NCBI RefSeq assembly: GCF_001646655.1
Contig: NZ_LPZN01000035.1
Span: 1 to 64,000 of the forward strand
Origin: Rhodococcus gordoniae
GTDB taxonomy: Bacteria > Actinomycetota > Actinomycetes > Mycobacteriales > Mycobacteriaceae
Direction: 5' to 3'
Length of the DNA: 64,000 nt
Positions within the stretch are counted from its first letter, which is position 1; every line of letters begins with the position of its first letter. Shown piece by piece: positions 23,718-32,234 of this stretch. The notes below the pieces were generated by a model. It saw only the letters and a list, made by a program, of their open reading frames with translations. It had not been told where the DNA came from and made no database searches. Position numbers and translations under genes: made by a program.

Positions 23718-24911
23718 TCACCAGCAGCCGCCCTCACCGCGATAGGTGGGAACCTCGGTGCGTCCGTTCTCGTCCACGAGGTACACCCGGTCGAACCTCT
23801 CGCACAGTTCCCCCGCCTTCGCGTGGCGGAACCACACCCGTCCCCCGACGGGGATCGAGGCGGCAACGCGACCGCGCACCGGGGTCTGCACCTCGCCGGC
23901 ACCTTCCGTCCCCAGCAGCTTCAGTCCCGCAGGACGGACCGGGCGCGGCACCCGCGAGGCGCCGGTCGGGCCGGACGCGATGTACCCGCCGCCGAACAAC
24001 GTCGTGATCGACGGTGACGGTTTGCGCACGGCAGGTAGCGCGAAGAACATCGACGGGTTCGGGGTGAACGCCCGGTAGCCGTCGAACAGGGTGGGCACGT
24101 ACAGGCCCGATCCCGCGGTGGCCTCGGTGACGACACCATCGGCGGTGGTCACCTCGAGCGAACCGGTTCCGCCACCGTTGACCAGTTCGAGGTCTCCTAC
24201 GACCGCACGCACGGCCTCCACCACAGCACCGCGGCGCGAGGAGAGTTCCCGCGCCGACAGTCCCTTGACGAGCCGTACCGGCAGCGACGAGTCGGGCAGG
24301 CCCGCGATCTGGGCCTCGTAGAACATCACTCCGACGACGTCGAATCCGGCGGCGTCGGCGCGACGAGCCAGGCCGGCGACTGCCTCCGGGTCGCGCAGCG
24401 GAGAACGGCGCACACCGAGATGGAGCGGACCCACCCGCAACGACGCATCGACGTCCAGGCAGATTTTCGCCCGGAAAGTGTTCTTCCCCAAGGCCGTACG
24501 GATGATGTCGAGGTGCTCGACCGAATCGACCATGAGCGTGATCGCCTGCACCGCGTCCGGCGACACCGCGAACTTCCCGAGCGCCGCCCGGTCGACCGTG
24601 GGGTAGCCCATCAGGATGTCGCGCGCTCCGTGCTCGGCGAGCCACAGCGCCTCCCGTAGCGAGTACGCCATGATGCCGCGAAAACCGCCGCGGGTGGTCA
24701 GTTCCGGGCCGAGGACCTCGGCGAGGACGGCACGACAGCGCACCGACTTGCTCGCGACCCGCACGGGCACACCGTTCGCGCGGCGGATCAGGTCGTCGGC
24801 GTTGCGCCGCAGGGTGGGCAGGTCGACGGCGGCGAACGGCGGGTCGAGGTCGGCCGTGGCAGCCTGCACCCGGTCGAGGACGTCGTCGGGGGCGGAAGCA
24901 GCACGGAGCAC
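23718..24911 (-). CDS. PLP-dependent amino-acid deaminase/aldolase, alanine-racemase fold
   Basis: A 397-residue enzyme of the D-threonine aldolase / amino-acid deaminase group with an N-terminal alanine-racemase TIM barrel. The PLP lysine is expected in VRVASKSVRC (about residue 49). The barrel continues with ILMGYP, ICLDVDAS and VNGGGTGS, and the C-terminal domain has GRVWFRHAKAGELCERF for metal or substrate binding. Mycobacterial relatives lie near an aldonolactone oxidase gene, as here. The GTG start at 24911 is preceded by GAAGGGA about 7 nt upstream. It follows the TetR gene on the same strand by 38 bp and may be controlled by it. The substrate is unknown. Confidence 0.82.
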   Translation of the reverse strand: MLRAASAPDDVLDRVQAATADLDPPFAAVDLPTLRRNADDLIRRANGVPVRVASKSVRCRAVLAEVLGPELTTRGGFRGIMAYSLREALWLAEHGARDILMGYPTVDRAALGKFAVSPDAVQAITLMVDSVEHLDIIRTALGKNTFRAKICLDVDASLRVGPLHLGVRRSPLRDPEAVAGLARRADAAGFDVVGVMFYEAQIAGLPDSSLPVRLVKGLSARELSSRRGAVVEAVRAVVGDLELVNGGGTGSLEVTTADGVVTEATAGSGLYVPTLFDGYRAFTPNPSMFFALPAVRKPSPSITTLFGGGYIASGPTGASRVPRPVRPAGLKLLGTEGAGEVQTPVRGRVAASIPVGGRVWFRHAKAGELCERFDRVYLVDENGRTEVPTYRGEGGCW

Positions 24912-24949
24912 GGGCGGTCCCTTCGGTGCGATCGGGTCGGGGGTCGGGG

Positions 24950-25594
24950 TCAGGAACGTTCTACGGCACGGCTCGCGATGATGTCGGCGATGATTCCCAG
25001 TTCGGCTGCCGTCGAGTCGCCGTCGCGATCCACGAGCCAGCGGAGCACGACTCCGTCGAGCAGCGCCAGTGACAGCCGCGCGACCGTCGCGGTGGGCAGC
25101 GACCATTCGACGCCGCACTGCTCGGCGCAACTGTCGAGGAACAGGTGGGCCTGCTCGTCCATCAGCCGGTACTGCTGCACGGCGATGTCCCCGCTGACGG
25201 GACTTCCGTCGGTGCGGTGCCGGAGGGAGTAGGTCGTGATCTCGTAGGTGAGGGTCTGCAATCCCGGCGTGGACTCGATCGCCGACCACATCGCCCGGAG
25301 ACCGGTGTGGAGCATCGAACGCAGACAGTCGACACCGCCGGTCTGCTGCCCGCCCGCCGGTACGCCGAACGCGGCCTGCATGGCCCCGGCGAGTTCGCCG
25401 ATGACGGCGTTCGCCATCGCCACGACGAGGGCTTCCTTGCTGTCGAAACAGTAATGGACGACGCCCAGTGACACTCCGGCCTTCTCGGCGACGGCACGGA
25501 CCGTGACGGCTCCGACTCCCCCGCCCTCTGCCAGTTCCAGTGCCGCGGCCACGAGTTGGGTGCGGCGCTCGTCGGCAGGCAACCGATTCGACAT
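24950..25594 (-). CDS. TetR-family regulator divergent from aldonolactone oxidase
   Basis: A 214-residue regulator. The helix-turn-helix is in VRAVAEKAGVSLGVVHYCFDSKEAL (about 30-55), and the C-terminal half is helical with a TetR_C-type dimer region (EITTYSLRHR near 120). The ATG at 25594 is 7 nt downstream of a TACGAT -10 box (25602-25607 on the minus strand), fitting a leaderless mRNA. It is divergent from the oxidase gene with only 76 bp between starts; the palindrome at 25642-25655 in that gap is the likely operator for both genes. Confidence 0.88.
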   Translation of the reverse strand: MSNRLPADERRTQLVAAALELAEGGGVGAVTVRAVAEKAGVSLGVVHYCFDSKEALVVAMANAVIGELAGAMQAAFGVPAGGQQTGGVDCLRSMLHTGLRAMWSAIESTPGLQTLTYEITTYSLRHRTDGSPVSGDIAVQQYRLMDEQAHLFLDSCAEQCGVEWSLPTATVARLSLALLDGVVLRWLVDRDGDSTAAELGIIADIIASRAVERS

Positions 25595-25635
25595 GCCCCC
25601 GATCGTAGAGGGCGGGAACTGTTTCCGACCAGGTG

Positions 25636-25665
25636 TTGACTTGGACGGTTGTCCAGGTCGAAGAT
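25636..25665. promoter_or_regulatory. Oxidase promoter with overlapping palindrome
   Basis: TTGACT (25636-25641) is followed after 18 bp by GAAGAT (25660-25665), close to the ATG at 25671. The TGGAC-GGTT-GTCCA palindrome (25642-25655) lies between the two boxes, where a TetR repressor would block RNA polymerase. Confidence 0.5.
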
Positions 25666-25670
25666 GGGGC

Positions 25671-26978
25671 ATGTCCACCTGGCACAACTGGGCTCGCACC
25701 GCGAGTGCGACGCCCCGTCGTTTCGAGACCCCCGACACCGTCGACGACCTCGCGCGCATCGTCGGCCGCGCCTCCGACCAGGGCGAACACATCAAGGCCG
25801 TGGGTGCCGGGCACTCGTTCACCGGTGCGGCCGTCACCGACGGCACGCTGATCTCACTCGACCGGATGTCGGGCCTCGTCTCGGTGGAGCGGTCGCCGGC
25901 CGGCGCACGTGCGACGGTGCGGGCGGGGACGCGACTGCGCGATCTGAGCGACCTGCTGTGGGCACAGGACCTCGCCGTCCCCAACCTCGGCGACATCGAC
26001 GTCCAGTCCGTCGCCGGCGCGATCTCCACCGGCACCCACGGCACCGGTACGGCCTTCCGAGGACTCGCGGCAGCCGTGTGCCGTGCGACGATCGTGCTGG
26101 CCGACGGCCGGATCGTCGACTGCTCCCCCGAACACGAAGCCGGCCTGTTCGAGGCCGCGCGTCTCGGACTCGGCGCACTCGGCGTCCTCGCGACCGTCAC
26201 GCTCGACTGCGTTCCCGCCTTCCGCCTCCGGGCAGAGGAAGCACCCTCGTCGCTCCGGGCGACGCTCGACGCCCTGGACGAACTACGTGACGGCGTAGAC
26301 CATTTCGAGTTCTACTGGTTTCCGCATACGGACGGCGTGCTCGTCAAACGCAACACCCGTCTCCCCGGTGCGGAACCGGTACAGCCGGTCGGGCGGGTGC
26401 GCACCCTCCTCGACGACGAACTGCTCTCCAACGGGGCGTTCGCGCTCTTCCAGCAGATCGGAACGCGTGCTCCCGCCACCATCCCGGCCCTGAACCGGGT
26501 GGCGTCGCGGGTGCTCTCGCCGCGCACGTTCGTCGACCGCAGCTACCGGGTGTTCGCCTCCGAACGGCGGGTGCGGTTCCGGGAGATGGAGTACGCGATA
26601 CCCGTCGATCTCCTCCCGGAGGTTCTGCGCGAGATCGATGCATGGTTGCAGCGCAACGATGTTCGCATCGGCTTCCCGGTGGAGGTGCGGTTCTCGCGGG
26701 CCGACGACGTGTGGTTGTCCACCGCGCACGGCCGCGACACCGCGTACGTGGCCGTGCACCAGTACCACCGGCGCGATCACGGACCCTATTTCGACGGTGT
26801 CGAGCCGATCCTGCGCGCCGCACAGGGACGTCCGCACTGGGGCAAGCTTCATTCCCTGACCGCCGGCGATCTGCGCGCACTCTACCCCCGGTTCGACGAC
26901 TTCCTCGCCGTGCGCGACCGCGTCGATCCGCACCGCACCTTCACCAACCCGTATCTGCACCGGGTCCTGGGCGAATGA
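25671..26978 (+). CDS. FAD-linked D-arabinono-1,4-lactone / L-gulono-1,4-lactone oxidase-type enzyme
   Basis: A 435-residue VAO-family flavoprotein. The FAD domain has KAVGAGHSFTGAAVTDGTLISL (about 42-63) and ISTGTHGTGTAF (about 119), and the ALO-type C-terminal domain ends with the HWGKLH motif (about 390) that binds substrate near the flavin. Mycobacterial homologs act as aldonolactone dehydrogenases feeding ascorbate-like synthesis. The histidine normally carrying covalent FAD would be in the GHSFT segment (H47), which is present. It is regulated by the divergent TetR, and its neighbours recall the Rv1769-Rv1771 region of M. tuberculosis. Confidence 0.87.
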   Translation: MSTWHNWARTASATPRRFETPDTVDDLARIVGRASDQGEHIKAVGAGHSFTGAAVTDGTLISLDRMSGLVSVERSPAGARATVRAGTRLRDLSDLLWAQDLAVPNLGDIDVQSVAGAISTGTHGTGTAFRGLAAAVCRATIVLADGRIVDCSPEHEAGLFEAARLGLGALGVLATVTLDCVPAFRLRAEEAPSSLRATLDALDELRDGVDHFEFYWFPHTDGVLVKRNTRLPGAEPVQPVGRVRTLLDDELLSNGAFALFQQIGTRAPATIPALNRVASRVLSPRTFVDRSYRVFASERRVRFREMEYAIPVDLLPEVLREIDAWLQRNDVRIGFPVEVRFSRADDVWLSTAHGRDTAYVAVHQYHRRDHGPYFDGVEPILRAAQGRPHWGKLHSLTAGDLRALYPRFDDFLAVRDRVDPHRTFTNPYLHRVLGE

Positions 26979-26990
26979 CCTCCGGCGGAC

Positions 26991-27923
26991 TCAGAGGAAG
27001 GCGGCATCCCACGAATTGCGCTGCAGCACATCCCGTTCGGCATCGCTGAGACCGAGCTGGTCCTTCAGACCCGCGAGGTTGTCGTCGACGTAACCGCCGA
27101 AATAGGCGGGATCGTCCGAGTGCACGCTCACCGACAGACCGGCCTCGAGCATCCGGCGCAGCGGATGCTCGGCGAGGGTGTCCACCACGCGGAGGCGGAC
27201 ATTCGAGAAGGGGCAGACCGTGATCGGGATGCTCTCGTCGACCAGGCGCGCGACGAGTTCGGGATCCTCGAGGGAGCGGATGCCGTGGTCGATGCGTTCG
27301 GCACCGAGCAGGTCGAGTGCCTGCCGGACGTATTCCGGGGGTCCCTCCTCCCCCGCATGCGCCGTGATGTGCAGCCCTTCGGCCCGCGCCCGCGCGAAGA
27401 CGTCCTCGAACAGCGAGGGTGGGTGGCCGACCTCTGCCGAGTCCAGGCCGAGCCCGATGATCGGCGCGCCGAGACGCAGCAGTTCACCGAACACCTCGTG
27501 CGCTTCGGGCACCGGACGATCGCGCACGATCGACGCGATCATCGCCGCATCGATCCCGAATTCCCGGCGAGCACCGGCGACCGCGTCGGCGAGCCCGGCC
27601 ACGACCTCGGGCAACGCGACACCGCGCGAGGTGTGGGCCTGGGGATCGAAGAAGAACTCCGCGCGGGTGACACCCGCCCGCGCCGCACGTGCGAAATAGG
27701 CGCGGGCGAGGTCGGCGAAGTCCTGCGCGGTAAGCAGGACCTCCATGTTCGCGTAGTAGAGGTCGAGGAACGACTGCAGATCGGTGAACTCGTACCGACT
27801 GCGGAGGTCGTCGAGATCCCGATACGGCAGAGCGACGCGGTTCCGCTCGGCGAGGGCGAGGATCAGCTCGGGTTCGAGCGTGCCCTCGATGTGCACGTGC
27901 AATTCGGCGAAACCGTCGGTCAC
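26991..27923 (-). CDS. Adenosine deaminase family enzyme, adenine-deaminase-like
   Basis: A 310-residue metal-dependent purine deaminase. Metal ligands and active-site residues are visible: HVHIEGT (about 8-14), HAGEEGPPEYV (about 191), the base-contacting HGIRS (about 215) and SDDPAYF (about 273). The FFDPQAHTSRG segment (about 93) is typical of the adenine deaminase branch rather than true adenosine deaminases, so adenine to hypoxanthine is the favoured reaction. The start is GTG 27923 with GAGGA upstream; the longer ATG reading runs back into the crotonase gene. It lies 47 bp downstream of the crotonase stop on the same strand. Confidence 0.82.
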   Translation of the reverse strand: MTDGFAELHVHIEGTLEPELILALAERNRVALPYRDLDDLRSRYEFTDLQSFLDLYYANMEVLLTAQDFADLARAYFARAARAGVTRAEFFFDPQAHTSRGVALPEVVAGLADAVAGARREFGIDAAMIASIVRDRPVPEAHEVFGELLRLGAPIIGLGLDSAEVGHPPSLFEDVFARARAEGLHITAHAGEEGPPEYVRQALDLLGAERIDHGIRSLEDPELVARLVDESIPITVCPFSNVRLRVVDTLAEHPLRRMLEAGLSVSVHSDDPAYFGGYVDDNLAGLKDQLGLSDAERDVLQRNSWDAAFL

Positions 27924-27970
27924 CTGATCCTCACCATCTCTCGTTCCGTCGCCCTCGCGAGTGCGACCGC

Positions 27971-28738
27971 TCAGCGCCCCTTCCACACGGGAGGCCGCTT
28001 CTCGGCGAAGGCCGTGGCACCTTCACGCGCGTCCTCCGAGGAGAACACGGGCGCCATGATCTCCATCTGCTTCGCGAACGCCTCTTCGCGCGACCAGTCG
28101 GCCGAGCGGACGATGATCTCCTTGGTCGCCGCCACGGCGAGCGGTCCGTTCGCCGTGATGCGCTCGGCCAGCTCGAGTGCGCCCTCGAGTGCCCCGCCGG
28201 GTTCGGTGAGGCGATTGACGAAACCGTAGCCGTAGCCTTCCTCGGCGGTGAACGCATCCCCGGTGAGCGCGAGCTCGAGTGCCTTCTGGTAGGGGATGCG
28301 CGACGGCAGGCGCAGCAGGCCACCACCACCGGCGACCAGGCCGCGCTTGACCTCCGGGATACCGAACTTCGCGTCCTTCGCCGCGACGACGAGGTCGGTG
28401 GCCAGGACGAGTTCGGTTCCACCGGCGAGCGCGAACCCCTCGACCGCCGAGATCAGCGGCTTGCGCGGAGGCGCTTCCGTGAACCCGAGGCCCTTGCCCG
28501 GTACGACCACGTTCTCGCCCGCGACGAACGCCTTGAGGTCCATACCCGCACAGAAGGTGCCACCGGCACCGGTGAGTATCCCCACCGACAGGGAGTCGTC
28601 GCCGTCGAGTTCGTCGACCGCCTCGGCGAGGGCGTGACTCACCGCGGCGTTGACCGCATTGCGTGCGTCGGGCCGGTCGATGGTGATGACGAGAACACGA
28701 TCGCGTCGTTCGAGCAGGACTACATCGGACATGGACAT
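27971..28738 (-). CDS. Enoyl-CoA hydratase/isomerase (crotonase family)
   Basis: A 255-residue crotonase, probably a beta-oxidation hydratase. The oxyanion-hole sequences are AGGTFCAGMDLKAF (about 58-71) and EGFALAGGTELVLATDLVVAA (about 101). The first catalytic Glu position of mitochondrial crotonase is near GIPEVKRGLVAGGGG (E132-type), and the second Glu is not obvious, so isomerase or other CoA activity remains possible. The ATG has no strong Shine-Dalgarno but is supported by the family alignment (two Met residues, 28738 and 28732). It follows a truncated acyl-CoA synthetase-like gene and precedes a deaminase gene on the same strand. Confidence 0.87.
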   Translation of the reverse strand: MSMSDVVLLERRDRVLVITIDRPDARNAVNAAVSHALAEAVDELDGDDSLSVGILTGAGGTFCAGMDLKAFVAGENVVVPGKGLGFTEAPPRKPLISAVEGFALAGGTELVLATDLVVAAKDAKFGIPEVKRGLVAGGGGLLRLPSRIPYQKALELALTGDAFTAEEGYGYGFVNRLTEPGGALEGALELAERITANGPLAVAATKEIIVRSADWSREEAFAKQMEIMAPVFSSEDAREGATAFAEKRPPVWKGR

Positions 28739-28810
28739 ACCTCTCCACTACGGAAAATGCCGGATCATCCGGTTACAGGCTGTATACCGGACGAGAACGT
28801 GTTCCAGTAA

Positions 28811-29869
28811 TCACGACACCCGGACGGCGAGCTGATCGACGAAGCCCTCGTCGTCGATGCGCACCTGATCTCCCGTGCGGAACCAGCCGTCCTCCCTGAA
28901 CGCGTCGGCCGTCGCGCACGGTTCGCGCCAGTACCGCCGGGCCACGCTCGGCCCGCGACAGAGCAGTTCGCCGACGCCGTTCTCGGCGTCGGGTCCGAGC
29001 AGCGCGACCTCGATCCCGCCGAACGGCACTCCGATGCTGCGAGGATGACGGGAGCGATGCTCCGAGGGCAGCAGCAGACCGATCCCGCCCGTCTCGGCGA
29101 CCCCCCAGCCCCGCACGCACCGCGAAGTGGGGAAGGCCGCGCGCAGATGCCGCCACGGTGCGCGGATCACCCGGGACCCCGAGACCATCACGGTGCCTCC
29201 GAACGCGAGCGTGGGCAGCAACTGGACGCTGCATCCGACCGCCGTGGACAGCGGAGCCGTCAGCACGGTCCGGACGCCGTCGCCGACGAGGTCCATCGCG
29301 TGTGCGACGGCTTCGATCGTCGACAGCACGTTGGTGTTGGTCAATTCGACGCCACGCAGGGCACCACCGGCGGCGCGCACGTAGTAGAGCACCGCGAGTT
29401 CGTCCGGCGAGGCCCCGCCGTCGAGGAAGGCGACGCCGTCGGGAAGGTCCGAATCCAGGGTCAGCACTGCACCGCTGTGGACTTCGATCTCCGCCGCCTC
29501 CTCCGCGCTGCAACTCGGGGCGGGGAGCACAGGGACGCCGCCGGCGAGGACCACTCCGAGGAAACCGACGAGCCAGCGGATGCTGTTCGCCTGGTTCACC
29601 ACCACGCGGTCGGCGGGACCGACACCCTGGTCGAGGAGGCCACCGGCGACGCGGGCGGCGGCGGCCCACAGTTCGCGGTAGGTGAGCGCGCGGCCGCAGC
29701 GGTCGACCACGGCGACCCGGTTGGCGAAACGCAGCGCACTCCGGTCGAGCAACTCCGCAAGGCACGGCTCGAGGCCGTCGTACTGCAGGATGCCGCTCGC
29801 GCAGCGAGTGATCCGATCGTCCCGGAGCCAACGACTGCCTGCAGGAATCTCCACTACGGCCACCGACAT
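28811..29869 (-). CDS. Truncated, degenerate acyl-CoA synthetase-like protein
   Basis: A 352-residue member of the adenylate-forming superfamily that is too short and lacks key motifs. The N-terminal domain is recognisable (ALTYRELWAAAARVAGGL near 62, VNQANSIRWL near 92, GWGVAETGGIGLLL near 255, GWFRTGDQVRID near 330). The ATP P-loop, normally YTSGTTGxPKG, reads YYVRAAGGALRG and has lost the Thr and Lys residues. The protein stops right after the GD-hinge, so the ~110-residue C-terminal domain with the catalytic Lys is missing. Ligase activity is therefore not expected; a ligand-binding or regulatory role, or decay, are the alternatives. The start is ATG 29869 with GGGAGG 4 nt upstream. Confidence 0.75.
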   Translation of the reverse strand: MSVAVVEIPAGSRWLRDDRITRCASGILQYDGLEPCLAELLDRSALRFANRVAVVDRCGRALTYRELWAAAARVAGGLLDQGVGPADRVVVNQANSIRWLVGFLGVVLAGGVPVLPAPSCSAEEAAEIEVHSGAVLTLDSDLPDGVAFLDGGASPDELAVLYYVRAAGGALRGVELTNTNVLSTIEAVAHAMDLVGDGVRTVLTAPLSTAVGCSVQLLPTLAFGGTVMVSGSRVIRAPWRHLRAAFPTSRCVRGWGVAETGGIGLLLPSEHRSRHPRSIGVPFGGIEVALLGPDAENGVGELLCRGPSVARRYWREPCATADAFREDGWFRTGDQVRIDDEGFVDQLAVRVS

Positions 29870-29974
29870 GCCACCTCCCACCCGGCGTGCGTGCCTGCAC
29901 TATATGGCGCGGATCACAGCCGTGTGAGGAAACCGCGGGTCACGGACACCTGTCAGCCGTACCGCGGACTGTCG

Positions 29975-31501
29975 TCAGGCCGTTGCCGGCGCCGAACTGC
30001 CCTCCGGGGCACGCTGTTCCTTCTGACTCGCGGGGCGGTCGAAGGCCAGCACGGCCACGAGTCCGACGATCAGGACACCGGCGGGGAGCCACAGCGATTC
30101 CGCCATCGCGGCGGCGAACGGCGCACGCAGCGGCTCCGGCAGGACGGACGTCTGCATCTCCGACGCACCCCCGCCCCCGCCGACGCCGTTCGCCGACAGC
30201 CGGGCCGCCATCATCGCGCCCAGAGCGGCACTGCCTATCACCGCACCCACCTGACGCGTCGTGTTGTACACACCGGAGCCCGCGCCCGCTCGACTCGGCG
30301 CGAGCCCGTTCGTCGCGGTGGCCGACAGCGGAGACCAGATCCCCGCGTTCGCGATACCGATCAGAGCGATCGGCAGCAGCAACTGCCAGATCTCCGCGTC
30401 GGGGGTCATCACCGAGGCGAGCCATCCCAGCCCGACGACGAGCAGCGAGAATCCGGTGCCTGCGATCGATCGCGGGTGGAGGCGGTCGACGAGTCTGCCC
30501 ACGAGCGGCGCGAGCACGCCGCTGAACACCGCCATCGGCACCATGAGCAGCGCCGCACCGGTGGGACTCAGTCCACGCACCGACTGGGCGTAGAACATGA
30601 TGGGCAGCATGACGCCGGTGATGGCGAAACCCATCGTCGCGATGCCGATGTTCGCGAGACCGAAGTTGCGGTCGTGGAACAGGGACAGCGGCACGAGCGG
30701 TTCCCCCCGGTTGCGTGACTGCTGCGCGACGAACACGGTGAGCAACGCGATGCCCGCGACGATCAGCACCCACACCCGGGCGGTCCACTCGAACGAGTTT
30801 CCCTCCTGGATGCCGAACACGAGACAGAACAGACCGGCGCCGCTGAGCAGCATCCCGAGCACGTCGAACCGGTGCGGACTCGTCGGCAGCACGGGCACGT
30901 ACCGCACGGCCAGCGCGAACCCGACGATTCCCACGGGCACGTTCACGAAGAAGATCCACTCCCAGCCGAGGCCGTCGATCAGGACACCGCCGACCAAGGG
31001 GCCGACCAGCGTCGCGACACCGGCCACTGCGCCCCACAGCCCCATCGCGGTCCCGCGCCGCTCACGCGGAAAGATCCGCGTCACCACGGCCATGGTCTGC
31101 GGCGACATGAGCGCCGCGCCGAAACCCTGGAAGACCCTCGCGACGATGAGCATCTCGATCGTCGACGAGAAACCGCACCACAGGGACGCGATCGTGAACA
31201 GCACCAGCCCGGCGAGATAGACCCGTCGCTGCCCCACGCGGTCGCCGAGGCGGCCCGTCACGAGGAGCGGCACCGCGTACGCGAGCAGATACGCGCTCGT
31301 GACCCACACGACGGCGGCGATGTCGGCCCCGAAGGTCCGCATGATCGCCGGGTTGGCGACGGCGACGATGGTGCTGTCCACCAGGATCATGAAGAAACCC
31401 AGGCACAGTGCCCCCAACGCCGCCCAGCGGGCACCGTCCGACATCTCCACCGCCACCTCGGACCCGCGTCGGCGCGTGTCGACCTCGCTGTTCTCGCTCA
31501 C
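29975..31501 (-). CDS. MFS drug exporter, DHA2 (14-helix) family
   Basis: A 508-residue proton-coupled exporter of the EmrB/QacA type. It has the motif-A loop GRLGDRVGQRRVYL (about 80-93), the motif-C-type antiporter helix GAVAGVATLVGPLVGGVLID (about 156-175) and 14 predicted helices. The N-terminal tail and the C-terminus are cytosolic. Such proteins export cationic dyes, detergents and antibiotics. The GTG start at 31501 has GGGGAGAGG just upstream. It is divergent from the GNAT gene with only 37 bp between starts, so the two promoters must overlap. Confidence 0.9.
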   Translation of the reverse strand: MSENSEVDTRRRGSEVAVEMSDGARWAALGALCLGFFMILVDSTIVAVANPAIMRTFGADIAAVVWVTSAYLLAYAVPLLVTGRLGDRVGQRRVYLAGLVLFTIASLWCGFSSTIEMLIVARVFQGFGAALMSPQTMAVVTRIFPRERRGTAMGLWGAVAGVATLVGPLVGGVLIDGLGWEWIFFVNVPVGIVGFALAVRYVPVLPTSPHRFDVLGMLLSGAGLFCLVFGIQEGNSFEWTARVWVLIVAGIALLTVFVAQQSRNRGEPLVPLSLFHDRNFGLANIGIATMGFAITGVMLPIMFYAQSVRGLSPTGAALLMVPMAVFSGVLAPLVGRLVDRLHPRSIAGTGFSLLVVGLGWLASVMTPDAEIWQLLLPIALIGIANAGIWSPLSATATNGLAPSRAGAGSGVYNTTRQVGAVIGSAALGAMMAARLSANGVGGGGGASEMQTSVLPEPLRAPFAAAMAESLWLPAGVLIVGLVAVLAFDRPASQKEQRAPEGSSAPATA

Positions 31502-31526
31502 CGGACCTCTCCCCTCGTCGGCGGTC

Positions 31527-31532
31527 TACGGT
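31527..31532 (+). promoter_or_regulatory. -10 box for leaderless GNAT transcript
   Basis: TACGGT lies 6 nt before the GTG at 31539, matching the spacing of leaderless actinobacterial mRNAs. Confidence 0.45.
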
Positions 31533-31538
31533 AGCGGG

Positions 31539-32234
31539 GTGGACCCGCACATCTCGAGCATCGCCGCCCTCGCGTGGTGTCGTGCGCTGGGCCTGCCCGA
31601 CGGTGCCCTCGCCGAACCCGCCTGCGTCACACGGGTCGACGACTCGGTCCGCGACGTCCGGGTGCTGGCCGTGGGGCGCGCCACGGCGATCGTGGGTCCC
31701 GATACCGCGGTCTCCCGTCTCGCAGCCGAACCCGACCCCGCCGAACTCGACGCACCGAACGCCGAAGTCGTCGTCGCCGGTCACGCGGGTCGCACGGAGA
31801 TCCTCGGTCTGTGTACCGACTGGATCGACGCGACACGCGTCGACAACCCGCTCGTCTCGGACGATCCCGGGGACCTCGCGGAACTGCTGCGGTGCTGCCC
31901 GCCCGACGACGTCACCGAGGCCGAACTGTCGCCCGGCGGACCGTCGCGTGTGTTCGTACTGCTCGACGACGACCACCGTCCCCTGGCCGCTGCCGCCTAC
32001 AGCGAACTCGGATCGCTGCTGGCCGACGTGCGGGTGCTGACGACACCCGCCGCGCGTCGCCGGGGTCTCGCCTCGACCGTCGCAACGCTGGCGACCCACG
32101 ATGCGCTCGACGCGGGACTCGTGCCGCTCGCCCGCATGCGCCGCGACAACCGCGGTGCCCGGACCGTCGCGGCGGTGTCGGGATACGACATCTGGGGAAC
32201 CCTCGTGACGGTTCGGGTACCACCCGGACGATGA
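31539..32234 (+). CDS. GNAT-family N-acetyltransferase
   Basis: A 231-residue protein whose C-terminal half is a GNAT domain. The acetyl-CoA pyrophosphate loop is VRVLTTPAARRRGLAS (about 163-178), which fits the R/Q-x-x-G-x-A/G pattern, and the YDIWGTLVTVRV segment is the last strand pair. The N-terminal half (about 1-140) is not clearly a GNAT fold and may be a substrate-recognition part. The start is GTG 31539, placed by a -10 box. Its stop overlaps the start of the next gene by 4 bp (ATGA), so the two are coupled. Confidence 0.75.
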   Translation: MDPHISSIAALAWCRALGLPDGALAEPACVTRVDDSVRDVRVLAVGRATAIVGPDTAVSRLAAEPDPAELDAPNAEVVVAGHAGRTEILGLCTDWIDATRVDNPLVSDDPGDLAELLRCCPPDDVTEAELSPGGPSRVFVLLDDDHRPLAAAAYSELGSLLADVRVLTTPAARRRGLASTVATLATHDALDAGLVPLARMRRDNRGARTVAAVSGYDIWGTLVTVRVPPGR

